Below, piece by piece: positions 8,062-19,555 of a DNA stretch of 64,000 nt. Numbering within the stretch: position 1 is the stretch's first letter; each line of letters begins with the position of its first letter. A model generated the notes under the pieces. That model saw only the letters and a program-made list of their open reading frames with translations. It was not told the origin of the DNA and searched no databases. Position numbers and translations under genes: made by a program. Source of the stretch: Bacillota bacterium (lineage in GTDB: Bacteria; Bacillota; Desulfotomaculia; Desulfotomaculales; Desulforudaceae); the NCBI GenBank assembly GCA_040757205.1, contig JBFLXL010000005.1, positions 1 to 64,000 on the forward strand, read 5' to 3'.

Positions 8062-9762
8062 TTACAGAACCGCGCGCACCACAGCCGCCAGTTCCCCGAT
8101 TCCGACCAGACGGGTGTCCCCGTTCTTCCGAAGCCGCAACTCCACCAGCCCTTCGGCGGCCGTTTTGCCCACGGTAACCCGCAGGGGGTACCCAACCAGG
8201 TCCGCGTCCTTGAACTTCACCCCGGGGCGCTCGGGCCGGTCGTCCAGCAGAACGTCCACGCCTGCTCCGGAGAGCGCCGTGTAGGCTTTCTCCGCCAACT
8301 CCGACTGCACCTCATCCCGAATGTTCACCGGCACCACCACTACGGCAAAGGGGGCGATGGCCGCCGGCCAAATTATCCCCTGCTCATCGTGGTTCTGTTC
8401 CACGGCGGCCGCCAGGGTGCGGGTCACGCCGATGCCGTAGCAGCCCATGACCACCGGGCGCTCCGCACCGTGCTCATCCAGGTAGGCAAGCCCCATTACC
8501 TCGGAGTACTTGGTGCCCAGCTTGAACACCTGTCCCACCTCGATCCCGCGGGCCGCGAGCAGGGGCCGGCCGCACCGCGGGCAGGGGTCCTTCTCCCGCA
8601 CCAGCCGCAGGTCGGTCACCAGCGGCAGCGGGAAATCCCGCCCGGGATTGACGTTCCGATAATGGGCGTCCCCCTGGTTGGCACCGGTAATACAGTTAAC
8701 CATGAATGAAACCTCATCGTCAACCACGAACCGGACCCCCTCCAGGCCGACCGGGCCGGTGAACCCGACCGGGGCCCCGGTGATCCGCCTGATGGCCTCC
8801 GGCCCCGCCATTTCCAGGTGGACCGCCCCGACCGCGTTCTTGAGCTTGACCTCGTTCACTTCCCGGTCGCCCCGGACCAGCGCCGCGTAAGGCCCCTTGT
8901 CGGTTTCGTACAACAAGGTCTTCACGATGCGCTCCGGACCGACCTCCAGAAAGGCGCATACGTCCTCCACCGTCCGCTTGCCCGGTGTGGGCGCGAGTTC
9001 CAGCGCCCCCGGTTCCTCCTCATGTCGCGGGCGCTCTGCGCCGCTCTCCGCTTTCTCCACGTTCGCCGCGTAACCGCAGGCCGCCTCCGGGCAGTAGACC
9101 ACCAGGGCTTCCCCGGAACCGGCCAGGACCATGAACTCGTGGCTGACATTGCCCCCGATCGGCCCCGAGTCCGCCTCCACCGGGCGGAACTCCAGCCCGC
9201 AGCGGCTGAAAACACGCTGGTAGGCGGTAAACATCTTGCGGTAACTGACTTCCAGGCCGGCCTCGTCCCGGTCGAAGGAATAAAGGTCCTTCATGATGAA
9301 CTCCCGGCCCCGGAGCAGGCCGAAACGCGGGCGCCGCTCGTCCCGGTACTTGTTCTGCATCTGGTACAAGAGGAGCGGCAACTGCTTGTGGGAGCGCACA
9401 TCGCCCATCACCAGTTCGGTGATGATCTCCTCGTGCGTGGGACCCAGGCAGAAGTCGCGCCCGTGCCGGTCCTTCAGCCGGAAAAGCTCCGGCCCGTATA
9501 CCTGCCACCGGCCCGAACGCAGCCACAGCTCGGCCGGCTGCATGATCGGCAGCAGGATCTCCTGCCCCCCCTGCCGGTCCATCTCCTCCCGGATGATGCG
9601 CATAATCTTTTGCAGCACCCGGTGGGCCAGCGGGAGCAGGGTGTAAAACCCGGACGCCGCCTTGCGGATGTAGCCGGCTTTCAAGAGGAGCCGGTGACTG
9701 ACCACTTCCGCTTCGGCCGGCGTTTCCCGCAGTGTCGGGATCAGGTACTCGCTAGCGCGCAT
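8062..9762 (-). CDS. proS: Prolyl-tRNA synthetase (bacterial type)
   Basis: This class II synthetase charges tRNA-Pro. The 566-residue length and an editing insertion (about 220-400, with the [17 protein letters not shown] and [16 protein letters not shown] regions) mark the long bacterial form. Class II motifs are visible: [15 protein letters not shown] (motif 1), [25 protein letters not shown] (motif 2) and [17 protein letters not shown] (motif 3). The start ATG overlaps the ispG stop by one base (TAATG). It is the last gene of the long superoperon, as in other Firmicutes where proS follows rseP. The repeat at 7985-8039 follows. Confidence 0.97.
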   Translation of the reverse strand: MRASEYLIPTLRETPAEAEVVSHRLLLKAGYIRKAASGFYTLLPLAHRVLQKIMRIIREEMDRQGGQEILLPIMQPAELWLRSGRWQVYGPELFRLKDRHGRDFCLGPTHEEIITELVMGDVRSHKQLPLLLYQMQNKYRDERRPRFGLLRGREFIMKDLYSFDRDEAGLEVSYRKMFTAYQRVFSRCGLEFRPVEADSGPIGGNVSHEFMVLAGSGEALVVYCPEAACGYAANVEKAESGAERPRHEEEPGALELAPTPGKRTVEDVCAFLEVGPERIVKTLLYETDKGPYAALVRGDREVNEVKLKNAVGAVHLEMAGPEAIRRITGAPVGFTGPVGLEGVRFVVDDEVSFMVNCITGANQGDAHYRNVNPGRDFPLPLVTDLRLVREKDPCPRCGRPLLAARGIEVGQVFKLGTKYSEVMGLAYLDEHGAERPVVMGCYGIGVTRTLAAAVEQNHDEQGIIWPAAIAPFAVVVVPVNIRDEVQSELAEKAYTALSGAGVDVLLDDRPERPGVKFKDADLVGYPLRVTVGKTAAEGLVELRLRKNGDTRLVGIGELAAVVRAVL

Positions 9763-10835
9763 TAGTCAACTTGTTCCTCCTCGGACTGCAATTTCTCTAT
9801 CTCCTTCAGGAGCGCGTCCACCAAATCCGGCTCCGGTACGATGCGGACCGGTTCTCCCCTGCGGAACAAGAGCCCGGCCCCTTTCCCGCCCGCAATGCCG
9901 ACGTCGGCCTCCCGCGCCTCGCCCGGCCCGTTCACGACGCAGCCCATCACCGCCACCTTGAGCGCCCGGGTCACGCCCTGCAAACGCTCTTCCACCTCGG
10001 TCGCGATGGCCACCAGGTCGATCTCGGTCCGGCCGCACGTGGGGCAGGAGATCAGTTCCACGCCCCGGTGCCGCAGTCCAAGGGCTTTCAATATTTCATA
10101 CCCGGCCCAGACCTCGTGCCTGGGCGGTGCCGTCAGGGAAACCCGGATCGTGTCGCCGATACCCTGCGCGAGCAGCACTCCGATCCCAACCGCCGATTTC
10201 ACCAGACCCCCGCGCATCGTTCCGGCTTCGGTGATCCCGACGTGAAAGGGGTAGTCCACCTGGTCCGCGAGCAGCCGATAAGCGGCCATCGTCAGGGGTA
10301 CGCTGCTGGCCTTTAAGGAAACCTTTACGGCCGTGAAGCCCAAGTCCTCCAGAACAGCCACGTGTTCCAGGGCGCTGGCGACCATGGCCTCGGCCGTAAC
10401 GGCGCCAAACCGCTCCAGGATCTTTCGGTCCAGGGAACCGGCGTTGACCCCGATGCGGATCGGCACGCCCCGCTCCCCGGCCGCGCGCACCACCTCGGCT
10501 ACCTTTTCGCGGCCGCCGATGTTGCCCGGATTCAGACGCAGCCCGTCCACTCCCGCTTCGACGGCCGCCAAGGCCAGGCGGTGGTCGAAGTGAATGTCCG
10601 CCACCAGCGCCACCTCCGGCACCTGGGCGCGGATCTGCCGCAACGCCTCGGCCGCCTCCCGGTCGGGTACGGCCACCCGGACGATTTCCGCGCCGACCCC
10701 GGCCAGCTCGCGGACTTGAGCCACGGTGGCGGCCACGTCGCGGGTGTCGGTGTTGGTCATGGATTGCACCGAAACCGGGGCCCCGCCGCCGACCTGCACT
10801 TGGCCGAGCCGCACCGCCCGCGTCTTCCTGCGCAA
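9762..10835 (-). CDS. ispG: 4-hydroxy-3-methylbut-2-en-1-yl diphosphate synthase
   Basis: IspG (GcpE) reduces MEcPP to HMBPP in the MEP isoprenoid pathway using a [4Fe-4S] cluster. The N-terminal TIM-barrel part shows [12 protein letters not shown] and [11 protein letters not shown]; the C-terminal reductase-like part has the cluster ligands [12 protein letters not shown] and CVVNGPGEA. The 357-residue length is normal. It lies between rseP and proS, and dxr is two genes upstream, so two MEP steps share one operon. It overlaps proS by one base. Confidence 0.97.
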   Translation of the reverse strand: MRRKTRAVRLGQVQVGGGAPVSVQSMTNTDTRDVAATVAQVRELAGVGAEIVRVAVPDREAAEALRQIRAQVPEVALVADIHFDHRLALAAVEAGVDGLRLNPGNIGGREKVAEVVRAAGERGVPIRIGVNAGSLDRKILERFGAVTAEAMVASALEHVAVLEDLGFTAVKVSLKASSVPLTMAAYRLLADQVDYPFHVGITEAGTMRGGLVKSAVGIGVLLAQGIGDTIRVSLTAPPRHEVWAGYEILKALGLRHRGVELISCPTCGRTEIDLVAIATEVEERLQGVTRALKVAVMGCVVNGPGEAREADVGIAGGKGAGLLFRRGEPVRIVPEPDLVDALLKEIEKLQSEEEQVD

Positions 10836-10857
10836 GACCTCAAAAACCCCCGTTTCC

Positions 10858-11889
10858 TTACATCATCAATTGGGCGATGTCGTTGTAGGTGATGACCACG
10901 ATCAACAGCAGCAGCAGGGCGAAGCCCACCAGGTGGAACATCCCCTCCCGCTCCGGATTCACCGGCCGCCGCGTAAGGCCCTCCCAGGAGAGAAACAGCA
11001 GGCGGCTGCCGTCCAGCGCCGGGATGGGCAGCAGGTTGAAGAGCCCCACGTTGATGCTCAGGAAAGCAGCCAGCTGCAACAGCGGCATCAGTCCGAGCTG
11101 GGCCGCGGTACCGATCTCGGCCACAATCCGGACCGGCCCCCCTACGTCGGCCGGCGCGTGGCCGGTGATCATCTGGCCCAAGAAGCCGATGATCAAAAGC
11201 GTGATCTGGACCGTGTACTGCACCCCGCCGGCCAGGGCACTAAAAAACCCCACCCGTACCGGCTGTATGTCCGGGGCGAAACCGATTTTGCCCACGCCGT
11301 CCTCATCCGCCGGGACCACCGGCAGCTGAAGATGCCGGCCTTCCCGTTCCACCGTCAGGACCAGGGTCTCGCCCGGCCGGTTTTTGATTTCGCCCACCAG
11401 TTGCTCCCAGTTGCCCACCTGCCGCCCGTCGACCGCCACGATCCGGTCACCCGGCTGGAGGCCGGCCTCCGCCGCCGGCCGGTCGGGCAGCACCGTTCGC
11501 ACCACGGTGGTCGGGGTGGGCTGACCCTGGACCATAAAAATGACGGCCAAGAGGACCACCGCCAGGAAGAAGTTGGCCAGCGGTCCGGCCGCGATCACGC
11601 CCATGCGCCGGCCGACCGACTTATGCTTGTAGCTCCGGGCCGGGTCATATTCCTCTTCCTTGGGGTCCATACCGGCGAACCGAACGAAACCCCCGAGCGG
11701 CACCGCTCTCAAGGTGTATTCCGTCTCCCCCCGGCGAAGACCGGCCAATTTCGGCCCGAAGCCCAGAGCGAACTCGTGCACCAGTATCCCGGCACGTTTG
11801 GCCATCAGGAAATGTCCCAACTCGTGAATGAAAATCAAGAGACCGAATACGACAATTACGGCGATGACCGTAAGCATCAGCTCACCCAA
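10858..11889 (-). CDS. rseP: Site-2 intramembrane zinc protease RseP/RasP
   Basis: An M50 metalloprotease of the cytoplasmic membrane. The first TM holds the zinc motif [13 protein letters not shown] (residues about 21-33). A PDZ domain is in the middle ([25 protein letters not shown]), and the third zinc ligand is in [13 protein letters not shown] near the C-terminus, followed by a last TM. The family cleaves anti-sigma factors and signal-peptide remnants. It overlaps dxr by 8 bases, matching the cdsA-dxr-rasP-proS arrangement of Bacillus, with ispG inserted. Confidence 0.96.
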   Translation of the reverse strand: MGELMLTVIAVIVVFGLLIFIHELGHFLMAKRAGILVHEFALGFGPKLAGLRRGETEYTLRAVPLGGFVRFAGMDPKEEEYDPARSYKHKSVGRRMGVIAAGPLANFFLAVVLLAVIFMVQGQPTPTTVVRTVLPDRPAAEAGLQPGDRIVAVDGRQVGNWEQLVGEIKNRPGETLVLTVEREGRHLQLPVVPADEDGVGKIGFAPDIQPVRVGFFSALAGGVQYTVQITLLIIGFLGQMITGHAPADVGGPVRIVAEIGTAAQLGLMPLLQLAAFLSINVGLFNLLPIPALDGSRLLFLSWEGLTRRPVNPEREGMFHLVGFALLLLLIVVITYNDIAQLMM

Positions 11890-13045
11890 CCCTTTCCGCG
11901 GCCGCCGCGGCCGCCGCGGCCGTTTCCCGAGCCCAGCGGTCGGCGGCCAGAATGTCTTTTAGTCCGGGGCGGCGCTTTTTTTCATGTTGTTCCATGACGG
12001 CGGACACCACCTTAGGGATGCCGGTGAAGGCCAGGCGCCCCGCCAGAAAAGCCGACGCCGCCACCTCGTTGGCGGCGTTCAGCACACAGGGCATGGTGCC
12101 GCCCTCGCGCCCGGCCTGGTAGGCCAGGTCCAGCGCCGGGAAGAGGTCGCGGCGGGGCGTTTCGAAGGTAAGCGCCCCCAAGGCGGCGAAATCCAAAGCC
12201 GGTTGCGCCGTTTCCCAGCGCTGGGGATGGCTCAAGGCGTACTGGATGGGCAACCGCATGTCGGGGGGACCCATGCAGGCCAGCACCGTTTTGTCCCGCA
12301 AGCGCGCCATCCCGTGGACGATACTCTCGGGATGCACCACGACCTCGATCTGGTCGTAGCCCACGTCAAACAGCCACCGGGCCTCGATGATCTCCAGGCC
12401 TTTGTTCATCAGCGTCGCCGAATCCACCGTGATCTTGGGGCCCATCCGCCAGGTCGGGTGCCGGAGCGCGTCCTCCGGCCGCACCCGCTCCAGCTCCTCT
12501 CGGGAGAAACGGCGAAACGGGCCTCCGGAGGCCGTCAGGACGATTCCCGCCACCTCGGTCCGCCGGTGGGCGATGCATTGCCAGACGGCGGAATGCTCGC
12601 TGTCCACGGGCAGGATCCGCGCACCCATCCCGAAGGCCAGTTCGGTGACCAACTCGCCGGCGACCACCAGCGTCTCCTTGTTGGCCAGCGCCACGTCCTT
12701 GCCCAGTTGGATCGCTTCCACGGTCGGAACGAGGCCGGCGGTGCCGGTGACCGCCACCAGCACGATGTCCGCCGCCGGCCAGCCAGCCACGGCGTTCAGT
12801 CCCGGCTCGCCCGCGTGCACCTCGGTCCGGTCGCCCAGGCGCACCCGAACGCGCGCGGCGTCGTCAGCGGACCAGACGGAGACCACTTCCGGCGCGAATT
12901 CGGCCGCCTGCTCGGCCAGCAGCTCCCAGTTCCGCCCGGCGGCCAGCCCCACCACTTTGAGTTTTTCCGGGTGGCTCCGCACCACGTCCAGCGCCTGCCG
13001 GCCGATGGAACCAGTGCTGCCCAAAACGGCAACCCTCTTCGGCAT
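11882..13045 (-). CDS. dxr: 1-deoxy-D-xylulose 5-phosphate reductoisomerase
   Basis: Dxr makes MEP from DXP with NADPH, the committed step of the MEP pathway. ATG 13045 is chosen because [19 protein letters not shown] is the canonical NADPH-binding start; the frame is open 21 codons further. The catalytic block is seen as [14 protein letters not shown], plus ASGGPFR and [24 protein letters not shown] short Ala-rich C-terminus ([14 protein letters not shown]) is encoded by a GCC/GCG run. It overlaps rseP by 8 bases and follows the YtvI-like gene by about 20. Confidence 0.97.
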   Translation of the reverse strand: MPKRVAVLGSTGSIGRQALDVVRSHPEKLKVVGLAAGRNWELLAEQAAEFAPEVVSVWSADDAARVRVRLGDRTEVHAGEPGLNAVAGWPAADIVLVAVTGTAGLVPTVEAIQLGKDVALANKETLVVAGELVTELAFGMGARILPVDSEHSAVWQCIAHRRTEVAGIVLTASGGPFRRFSREELERVRPEDALRHPTWRMGPKITVDSATLMNKGLEIIEARWLFDVGYDQIEVVVHPESIVHGMARLRDKTVLACMGPPDMRLPIQYALSHPQRWETAQPALDFAALGALTFETPRRDLFPALDLAYQAGREGGTMPCVLNAANEVAASAFLAGRLAFTGIPKVVSAVMEQHEKKRRPGLKDILAADRWARETAAAAAAAAERVG

Positions 13046-13064
13046 ACCAACCTCCAGCCGCCGG

Positions 13065-14141
13065 CTACACACTCGCTTCGCGCGCGTGTCTCCCGGCCAT
13101 AATCGCACCCTGCACCACCACCACCAGGATCGGACCCAGGATTAACCCAAGTATGCCCATTACTTTGAGCCCGACGTACATCGCCACCAGTACGGCCAGC
13201 GGGTGAAGACCCAAGCTCTTAGCCACCACTTTGGCCTCCAGGGAAGACCGGACGATAAACAGGATCGCGTACAGAATGAACAGTTTCATCGCCAGCGAAT
13301 AGGAACCGGTCAGCACGCACCAAACAATCCAGGGCACGAAGATGGCGGTCGGACCCAGCATCGGAATAAGGTCGAAGATACCCGTGACGATGCCGATCGA
13401 CACGGCGTACGGCGTGCCGATGATCAGGAGCCCGGTGGTGGTGATCGCCATGGTGATGCCCACCAGTACGCACTGGGCCCGGAAAAACCGGATGAACGCC
13501 CCGAAGCCCTCGCGCACGATCAGAAGACTCTTGATGCCCCAGGGTTCCGGAATCGCCCGGATCCACGCTTCGCGGAGCTTTTCGCTGTCCCGGCTGAAAA
13601 AATAGGTAGCCACGAAGGTGATGATGGTCACGATGATGATCAGCGGCACGGCCGCCAACAGCTCGAGTGAAGTGCCCAGCGCACCCGTCAGAAGCCCTTC
13701 CAGGCCCTCGCCCGCCGAAGCGATTAGGCCGTCGATGTAGCTCACCGCGGCCGGGGACAAGCGTCCGTAAATAGTCACCGCCTCATCGATCAGCCGGTCA
13801 AAAGTGTTCCGAAAATGGGCGATGTGATGAGGCAACAACGAAGACAGGTGTTGCAGTTCGGCCACCAGCCGCAGGGTCGCCGCCGTCAGCACGGCCCCGA
13901 CCGCGGCCAGCAGCACCAGGAGCACTCCAATGGCGGCTGCCGGGCGTGGAAAGCGGAGCCGTTCCTGCAGGAACCGCACCAACGGTTCGATCAGCAGGCT
14001 GATCATCAACGCCACCAGGAACGGCAGGATGATAGGCAACATGTACCGGGTGATGTAACCCAAGACGATCAGGTTCGCCGTCACCAGCAACAACGCGCCC
14101 GCGCTCCAGGCAATCCGCTGCACCCGCTCCGAAGGCGGCAT
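13065..14141 (-). CDS. AI-2E-family / YtvI-like membrane permease
   Basis: The 358-residue protein has about eight hydrophobic segments: a pair near the N-terminus ([36 protein letters not shown]), one near residue 75, and a C-terminal group including [23 protein letters not shown]. This is the AI-2E transporter (UPF0118) fold. Its SERVQRIAW start and length resemble YtvI, a sporulation-associated member in Bacillus. The start ATG 14141 is preferred over 14147 because the AAGGGGA site is then spaced correctly. It sits between cdsA/uppS and dxr, which is not the Bacillus position. The substrate is unknown. Confidence 0.82.
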   Translation of the reverse strand: MPPSERVQRIAWSAGALLLVTANLIVLGYITRYMLPIILPFLVALMISLLIEPLVRFLQERLRFPRPAAAIGVLLVLLAAVGAVLTAATLRLVAELQHLSSLLPHHIAHFRNTFDRLIDEAVTIYGRLSPAAVSYIDGLIASAGEGLEGLLTGALGTSLELLAAVPLIIIVTIITFVATYFFSRDSEKLREAWIRAIPEPWGIKSLLIVREGFGAFIRFFRAQCVLVGITMAITTTGLLIIGTPYAVSIGIVTGIFDLIPMLGPTAIFVPWIVWCVLTGSYSLAMKLFILYAILFIVRSSLEAKVVAKSLGLHPLAVLVAMYVGLKVMGILGLILGPILVVVVQGAIMAGRHAREASV

Positions 14142-14472
14142 GGCCATTCCCCTTCAACAAAAGTATCTAAATAGACTATAACCATTTGCGCCGTACAAGT
14201 AAACCCGCCCGCCCGGTGTGGTTATCGGCCTCCGGTTTCGCGCCAACGAGCACCGCGTTGAAAACGAAGTAGCCACTTTTCGCGGGCCGCCCACAGTTCG
14301 TGATTGCGGCGTTATCATGTTCGTCCAACGGCCGGCAATCGGAAAAAGACCCCCCGGCCACGGTGAGTCTTTCCCCCGAAAAAGGCCGTTTTTTCGCTCG
14401 GCCTGCCAGGACCGGGTCGGTGGCGGCGCTTCCCCGGCACCCGCGCTTTCGGGCACCCGGGGGATTTCACCG
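14142..14472. other. 331-base gap with no recognised feature
   Basis: Frames on both strands are open here but none has a ribosome-binding site plus a protein-like sequence. Pro/Arg/Gly-rich translations are what GC-rich non-coding DNA gives. An A/T-rich stretch at 14158-14185 next to the YtvI-like start could hold its promoter. No strong hairpin, tRNA or riboswitch was recognised. Confidence 0.5.
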
Positions 14473-14949
14473 CTAGTCCCCCCCGGCCGGAGTCTCCCCG
14501 AAACTTCCGGAACCTTGGGCGCCCAAGCCACGCAGCAGTTCGTTCGCCGACTTCAACATCGCGGCCCAATCAAATTCGCCGCCCGGCCCGCCACCCAAGG
14601 CAAAGGCCGACTCTTTCCCCCGGGCGATGTTCTCGATGATCAGGACGGCGGAACCCGCGAGAATCTGCAGCAACTGCCCGCCCATTTCCGCCATCCCGCT
14701 GTAGTACTTCAGCTTATTCAACAACTCCTGTGTGTTGTCCTGGGAAAGCCCCGCACCCTGCTCTTTTTTTCGGGCGGCGAGGCATTCCTCCTGTTTCGCT
14801 TCAATACGGGAAATTTTCTCGATCACTTCTTTCAATGCGGCGGCAAGCCTGGAGGTCTTTTCGACCTGCCAGGCGAGTTTGGCTTCCAGGTCGTCGACCT
14901 TTTTGTTGAGCTTCTCGGGCACCACGGGTTTGTTCCGTTCGTATTCCAC
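14473..14949 (-). CDS. Hypothetical coiled-coil protein
   Basis: This protein is not recognised. The GTG at 14949 is chosen because AAAGGGAG lies 6 bases upstream; the frame is open 11 codons further. Of 158 residues, about 10-60 form a charged amphipathic coil (KLNKKVDDLEAKLAWQVEKTSRLAAALKEVIEKISRIEAKQEE). A moderately hydrophobic helix (MGGQLLQILAGSAVLIIENIA) follows, then a Gly-rich tail (GGGPGGEF, GAQGSGSFGETPAGGD). It looks like a small structural or membrane-peripheral protein. It diverges from the small membrane protein at 15211. Coding is likely from the ribosome-binding site and composition; the function is unknown. Confidence 0.6.
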   Translation of the reverse strand: MEYERNKPVVPEKLNKKVDDLEAKLAWQVEKTSRLAAALKEVIEKISRIEAKQEECLAARKKEQGAGLSQDNTQELLNKLKYYSGMAEMGGQLLQILAGSAVLIIENIARGKESAFALGGGPGGEFDWAAMLKSANELLRGLGAQGSGSFGETPAGGD

Positions 14950-15210
14950 TTTTGCACTCCCTTTCGAATCCGTCAACCCCACGGACGCCGGTCACGCCCG
15001 GAAGGCCGGGGTTCCTCCAATCAAAATATGATTCCGACCGGAGCAACGTGACTGTACACGGTCAATGTTTGCCGGCACGCCGCCAACCGCATCGACATAG
15101 GATATTGGAACCACCCATCCAGGAACATCTTGCCACAGGCGCACGTATAATGACCTTGAGAACGATCAAGGGCATTCGTTCCACACAATAAACTGTAAGG
15201 AGGTAATAAC

Positions 15211-15402
15211 ATGGCCGTGGGTGAATTGGTAGAACAAATGAAGGGCAAAGCGGGCACTCGGGCGACAAGTCTGTTGGAACTCATCGCCGGGGTTCTGCTG
15301 ATTGCGGCCGGGCTTGCTTTGCTGCTGACCCTGCCGACCGATGGATCAATCGCCCTAGGTGCGATACTTCTTATTGCCGGGGCTTTGATCGTCTTGTTCT
15401 AG
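15211..15402 (+). CDS. Small two-helix membrane protein, unknown function
   Basis: A 63-residue protein with an excellent ribosome-binding site (AAGGAGGT at 15197) and an ATG start. A short polar N-terminus (MAVGELVEQMKGKAGTRATS) precedes two hydrophobic segments (LLELIAGVLLIAAGLALLLTL and IALGAILLIAGALIVLF) joined by PTDGS, consistent with a membrane hairpin. It is transcribed alone, ending at the hairpin 15440-15466. The only plus-strand gene inside the long minus-strand cluster, it probably belongs functionally with the divergent coiled-coil gene. The family is not recognised. Confidence 0.72.
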   Translation: MAVGELVEQMKGKAGTRATSLLELIAGVLLIAAGLALLLTLPTDGSIALGAILLIAGALIVLF

Positions 15403-15439
15403 GGTCGACAAGCCACGTACCAGCGGGGCACAAACGATT

Positions 15440-15466
15440 CGGGGACACCACCACAAGGTGTCCCCG
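15440..15466 (+). terminator. Hairpin terminator after the small membrane protein
   Basis: CGGGGACACC (15440-15449) pairs with GGTGTCCCCG (15457-15466) across a 7-base loop: a perfect 10-bp stem, followed by a weakly T-rich tail (ATTATGTGTTT). It lies between converging genes and could also end the cdsA transcript from the other side. Confidence 0.6.
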
Positions 15467-15511
15467 ATTATGTGTTTGGGGCCTGAATCGGACCAGCGCT
15501 TTCCGGAAGTC

Positions 15512-16291
15512 TCACTGGATAATCAGCCACTGAATCAGGTAATAGCCCAGCGGCGCGCTGAAAAGGACACTGTCGAACCGGTCCAGCACGCCCCCGTGGC
15601 CGGGGAGCAGACGCCCCGCATCCTTGACCCCGGCGAAGCGCTTCAAAGCCGAGGCCGCCAGGTCGCCGGCCTGCGCCGCAGCGCCGATCAAAAAGCCAAC
15701 CAGGATGAAAGTCCAGTCCGGCGCACCGGCGATCAAATAGCCGGCGGCGGCCGCCGCCGCCGTGGCGGCCAGGATTCCGCCGACCAGGCCCTCGACCGTT
15801 TTCTTCGGGCTCAGGTTGGGCGTCATCCGGGTGCGGCCGAAGGCCAGCCCAGTAAAGTAGCCAAAAATGTCGAACGCCCAGGTGACGGCGAATACGAACA
15901 ACAGCCACTGCCAACCGTCCGGCAGGGCCCGCAGTAGATAGAGGTACGACAGCAATCCCGGGTAGACCGCGGCCAGCAGGGTGCCGGCCAGTGATCCGGG
16001 TGCAAAACGCGGAAAAAAGAAAACGAAGGCTCCCAGGTAGAGCAGCAACAGGGCGAACAGCGCGGCGTCAGGGAACCGGCCCGGGCTGAAATAGGCCGCC
16101 GCCACCAGAATCAGCCCCCCGGCGAAAACCAGCCCCCGGTGCGGGGCCAAGTCCCCAATCAAGCGCACCAGCTCATATTGGGCCAGAAGCACCAGCACAG
16201 CCACGGCGGCAAGCAGGTAGACCCCGCCCAGCCAGGCGGCCAACAGCAAAAGGGGTGCGCCGAGCAAGGCGGTAAGAACCCTGGCCGCCAT
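15512..16291 (-). CDS. cdsA: Phosphatidate cytidylyltransferase
   Basis: CdsA makes CDP-diacylglycerol, the branch point of phospholipid synthesis, in the membrane. The 259-residue protein is strongly hydrophobic (seven or eight predicted TM segments) and ends in the family signature SALKRFAGVKDAGRLLPGHGGVLDRFDS (broken here as SALKRFAGVKDAG then LLPGHGGVLDRFDS). A TPNLSPKKTVEG motif is also present. Its start shares a base with the uppS stop. The uppS-cdsA order is the normal Firmicutes one. Confidence 0.95.
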   Translation of the reverse strand: MAARVLTALLGAPLLLLAAWLGGVYLLAAVAVLVLLAQYELVRLIGDLAPHRGLVFAGGLILVAAAYFSPGRFPDAALFALLLLYLGAFVFFFPRFAPGSLAGTLLAAVYPGLLSYLYLLRALPDGWQWLLFVFAVTWAFDIFGYFTGLAFGRTRMTPNLSPKKTVEGLVGGILAATAAAAAAGYLIAGAPDWTFILVGFLIGAAAQAGDLAASALKRFAGVKDAGRLLPGHGGVLDRFDSVLFSAPLGYYLIQWLIIQ

Positions 16292-17073
16292 TAAACGTTC
16301 AGGCCCCCGTAGCGCCGGTCGCGGCGCTGAAACTCCACCAGGGCCTGGACCAGGTGCACCCGCGCGAAGTCGGGCCAGAGGACCGGCGTCACCCAGAACT
16401 CGGTATACGCCAGTTGCCAGAGCATAAAGTTGCTGATCCGAAATTCGCCGGACGGCCGGATCAACAGGTCGGGATCGGGAATCCCGGCCGTGTACAGGGC
16501 GGCCTCGACCGTTTTTTCGTCAATGTCCCCGGGGTCAAGCCGTCCCGCCCTGATTGCCTCGCCCAGCCTGCGGGCCATGTCCACCAGTTCCCGGCGGCCC
16601 CCGTAGTTCAGCGCCAGGTTTACAATGATCCGCGAGTTGTCCCGCGTCCGGGACACGGCTTCCGCGAGGGCCGCTCCGGCATCCGGCGGCAACTCCTCCG
16701 GGCGGCCGATCGTCCGCAGGCAGACCCCCTGGCCGTGCATTTCCTCCAGTTCCTTGTAGATGTATTCCACCAGCAAAGACATCAGGCCGTCAACTTCGGC
16801 ACGCGGGCGTTTCCAGTTCTCGGTGGAGAAAGTGTACGCCGTGAGATAGCGCACCCCCAGTTCAGCGGCAAACCGGACCACTTCCCTCAAGGCCTCCGCC
16901 CCGGCCCGGTGGCCTGCGGCCCTGGGAAGTCCGCGCTTCTGGGCCCACCGGCCGTTGCCGTCCATAATTACCGCCACGTGAGCAGGTATCCGCTCCCGGT
17001 CCAGCATCTGCACCAAAGTCTTTTCCTCGGCCGATCCGTCCCGCCCCACGCTTGGCACCTCCAAAGGGGACAC
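16291..17073 (-). CDS. uppS: Undecaprenyl diphosphate synthase (cis-prenyltransferase)
   Basis: UppS extends farnesyl diphosphate with IPP to the C55 lipid carrier for peptidoglycan. Motif MDGNGRWAQKRGLPRAAGHRAG carries the catalytic Asp and diphosphate-binding region; TFSTENWKRP and RPSGEFRISNFMLWQLAYTEFW are the other family blocks. The 260-residue reading has about 25 extra N-terminal residues (SVGRDGSAEEKTLVQ...) before the conserved core, so a later start (M23) is possible. It lies between frr and cdsA as in Bacillus, and uses the isoprenoids made by dxr/ispG in the same cluster. Confidence 0.95.
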   Translation of the reverse strand: MSPLEVPSVGRDGSAEEKTLVQMLDRERIPAHVAVIMDGNGRWAQKRGLPRAAGHRAGAEALREVVRFAAELGVRYLTAYTFSTENWKRPRAEVDGLMSLLVEYIYKELEEMHGQGVCLRTIGRPEELPPDAGAALAEAVSRTRDNSRIIVNLALNYGGRRELVDMARRLGEAIRAGRLDPGDIDEKTVEAALYTAGIPDPDLLIRPSGEFRISNFMLWQLAYTEFWVTPVLWPDFARVHLVQALVEFQRRDRRYGGLNV

Positions 17074-17081
17074 CAGAATAT

Positions 17082-17277
17082 AGAATCCAGAATTCAGAAT
17101 CCAGAATAAAGGGCCGGGGGAACACCGGGGCCAATATTTCGGAATCAGAATGGCGCGCGCCTCAGGGGCCAGAATTCAGAATGAAAATCAGGGCAACCGG
17201 GAATGCACAATCGAGAAACCACTATCCACAGCTTTCATAAATAGTATTGAATTCTGAATTCTGACTCCTGAATTCTT
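17082..17277. repeat. MITE-like segment with GAATTCAGAAT terminal inverted repeats
   Basis: The 240-base gap between uppS and the small gene at 17316 starts with overlapping CAGAATTCAGAATCCAGAAT units (about 17082-17108). It ends with the inverse (GAATTCTGAATTCTGACTCC, about 17248-17275), and another direct unit sits at 17171-17183. The arms can fold on each other, bounding about 195 bases with no gene. This looks like a non-coding mobile or palindromic element. Confidence 0.55.
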
Positions 17278-17315
17278 TTCCCTATAAGAACACCCCCCGA
17301 AACTCTGGGGGGGCG

Positions 17316-17537
17316 CTACTTATGATTCACAATGCCGTCCGGAAACCGGTTTCCCTCCCAACCCTGGTGGGCCGCCACGATTTCGACTTCTTGGGCACCG
17401 GTCATCACCACGCGGACCACCCTGCGGGGTCCCGGCGGTACGGTTCCGGGAGGTGAGGTCAACTTCACCTTCACCCGCCATCCCTTCGCCTCCAGCTGGG
17501 CAAGAGCTTCGTCCAGTTCAAAACCAAGAACGTCCAC
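17316..17537 (-). CDS. Small PASTA-like protein
   Basis: A 73-residue protein starting at GTG 17537, two bases after the frr stop (TGA-CC-GTG), so probably co-translated. The sequence FELDEALAQLEAKGWRVKVKLTSPPGTVPPGPRRVVRVV has the helix-then-Pro-rich-strand pattern of PASTA domains (G..ldeA...L...G), here as a single unit without membrane anchor. The family assignment is tentative. It lies between frr and uppS, a place that is usually empty, so it is an accessory addition. Function unknown. Confidence 0.6.
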   Translation of the reverse strand: MDVLGFELDEALAQLEAKGWRVKVKLTSPPGTVPPGPRRVVRVVMTGAQEVEIVAAHQGWEGNRFPDGIVNHK

Positions 17538-17539
17538 GG

Positions 17540-18840
<1,301 letters not shown>

Positions 18841-18874
18841 CTATTCGGCAAACGCCCCGCTTTTCCTGCTTTTT

Positions 18875-19504
18875 CTATTCGTCGGCCCCCTCGCCCAGCT
18901 GGAACCTGGCAAACCTCTTGATCACGATATTTTCGCCCAACCTGGCCACGGTTTCCTTAAGCACATCCTGTACATCTATGTCCGGATTCTTGATGAACGG
19001 CTGCTCCAGAAGGCAGTTCTCCCGGAAAAACTTGTCGAGGCGGCCCTCAACCATCTTGTCGACGATCTTTTCCGGCTTGCCCTCGTTCAGCGCCTGGGCC
19101 CGCAAGACGCGCCGCTCTCTATCCAGCGCCTCGGCCGGCACTTCCTCGCGCCCAACAAACTCCGGCCGGGCAGCCGCGATTTGCATGGCCACGTCCCGGG
19201 CAAAAGCCCGGAACTCATCGGTCTTGGCTACGAAGTCGGTCTCGCAATTGACCTCCACCAGCACGCCAATCCGGCCCGCACCGTGAATATAACTCTCGAT
19301 CAAGCCCTCGGAGGCCGCCCGGCCGGCTCTCTTGGCCGCCGCCGCGAGGCCTTTCTCCCGCAGATAGTCAACCGCCTTTTCCAGGTCTCCGCCGGTTTCC
19401 ACCAGGGCTTTCTTGCAGTCCATCATTCCCGAGCCGGTACGCTCGCGGAGTTCTTTTACCAGCCTTGCCGACACTTCCACTTCACTTACGCCCCCCAAAA
19501 CCAT
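18875..19504 (-). CDS. tsf: Elongation factor Ts, short form
   Basis: EF-Ts is the guanine-nucleotide exchange factor for EF-Tu. The N-terminal UBA-like domain has [38 protein letters not shown], and the core shows [15 protein letters not shown]. At about 200 residues this is the short form, with one core subdomain, found in thermophiles and many Firmicutes. ATG 19504 has a poor ribosome-binding site; GTG codons at residues 9 and 11 are alternatives that would start nearer the conserved SARLVKELR. It follows rpsB by about 50 bases. Confidence 0.95.
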   Translation of the reverse strand: MVLGGVSEVEVSARLVKELRERTGSGMMDCKKALVETGGDLEKAVDYLREKGLAAAAKRAGRAASEGLIESYIHGAGRIGVLVEVNCETDFVAKTDEFRAFARDVAMQIAAARPEFVGREEVPAEALDRERRVLRAQALNEGKPEKIVDKMVEGRLDKFFRENCLLEQPFIKNPDIDVQDVLKETVARLGENIVIKRFARFQLGEGADE

Positions 19505-19555
19505 GATTTACCGAACGAGCCACCCTGGCCTAATTATAACCGAAACCCCACCGCT

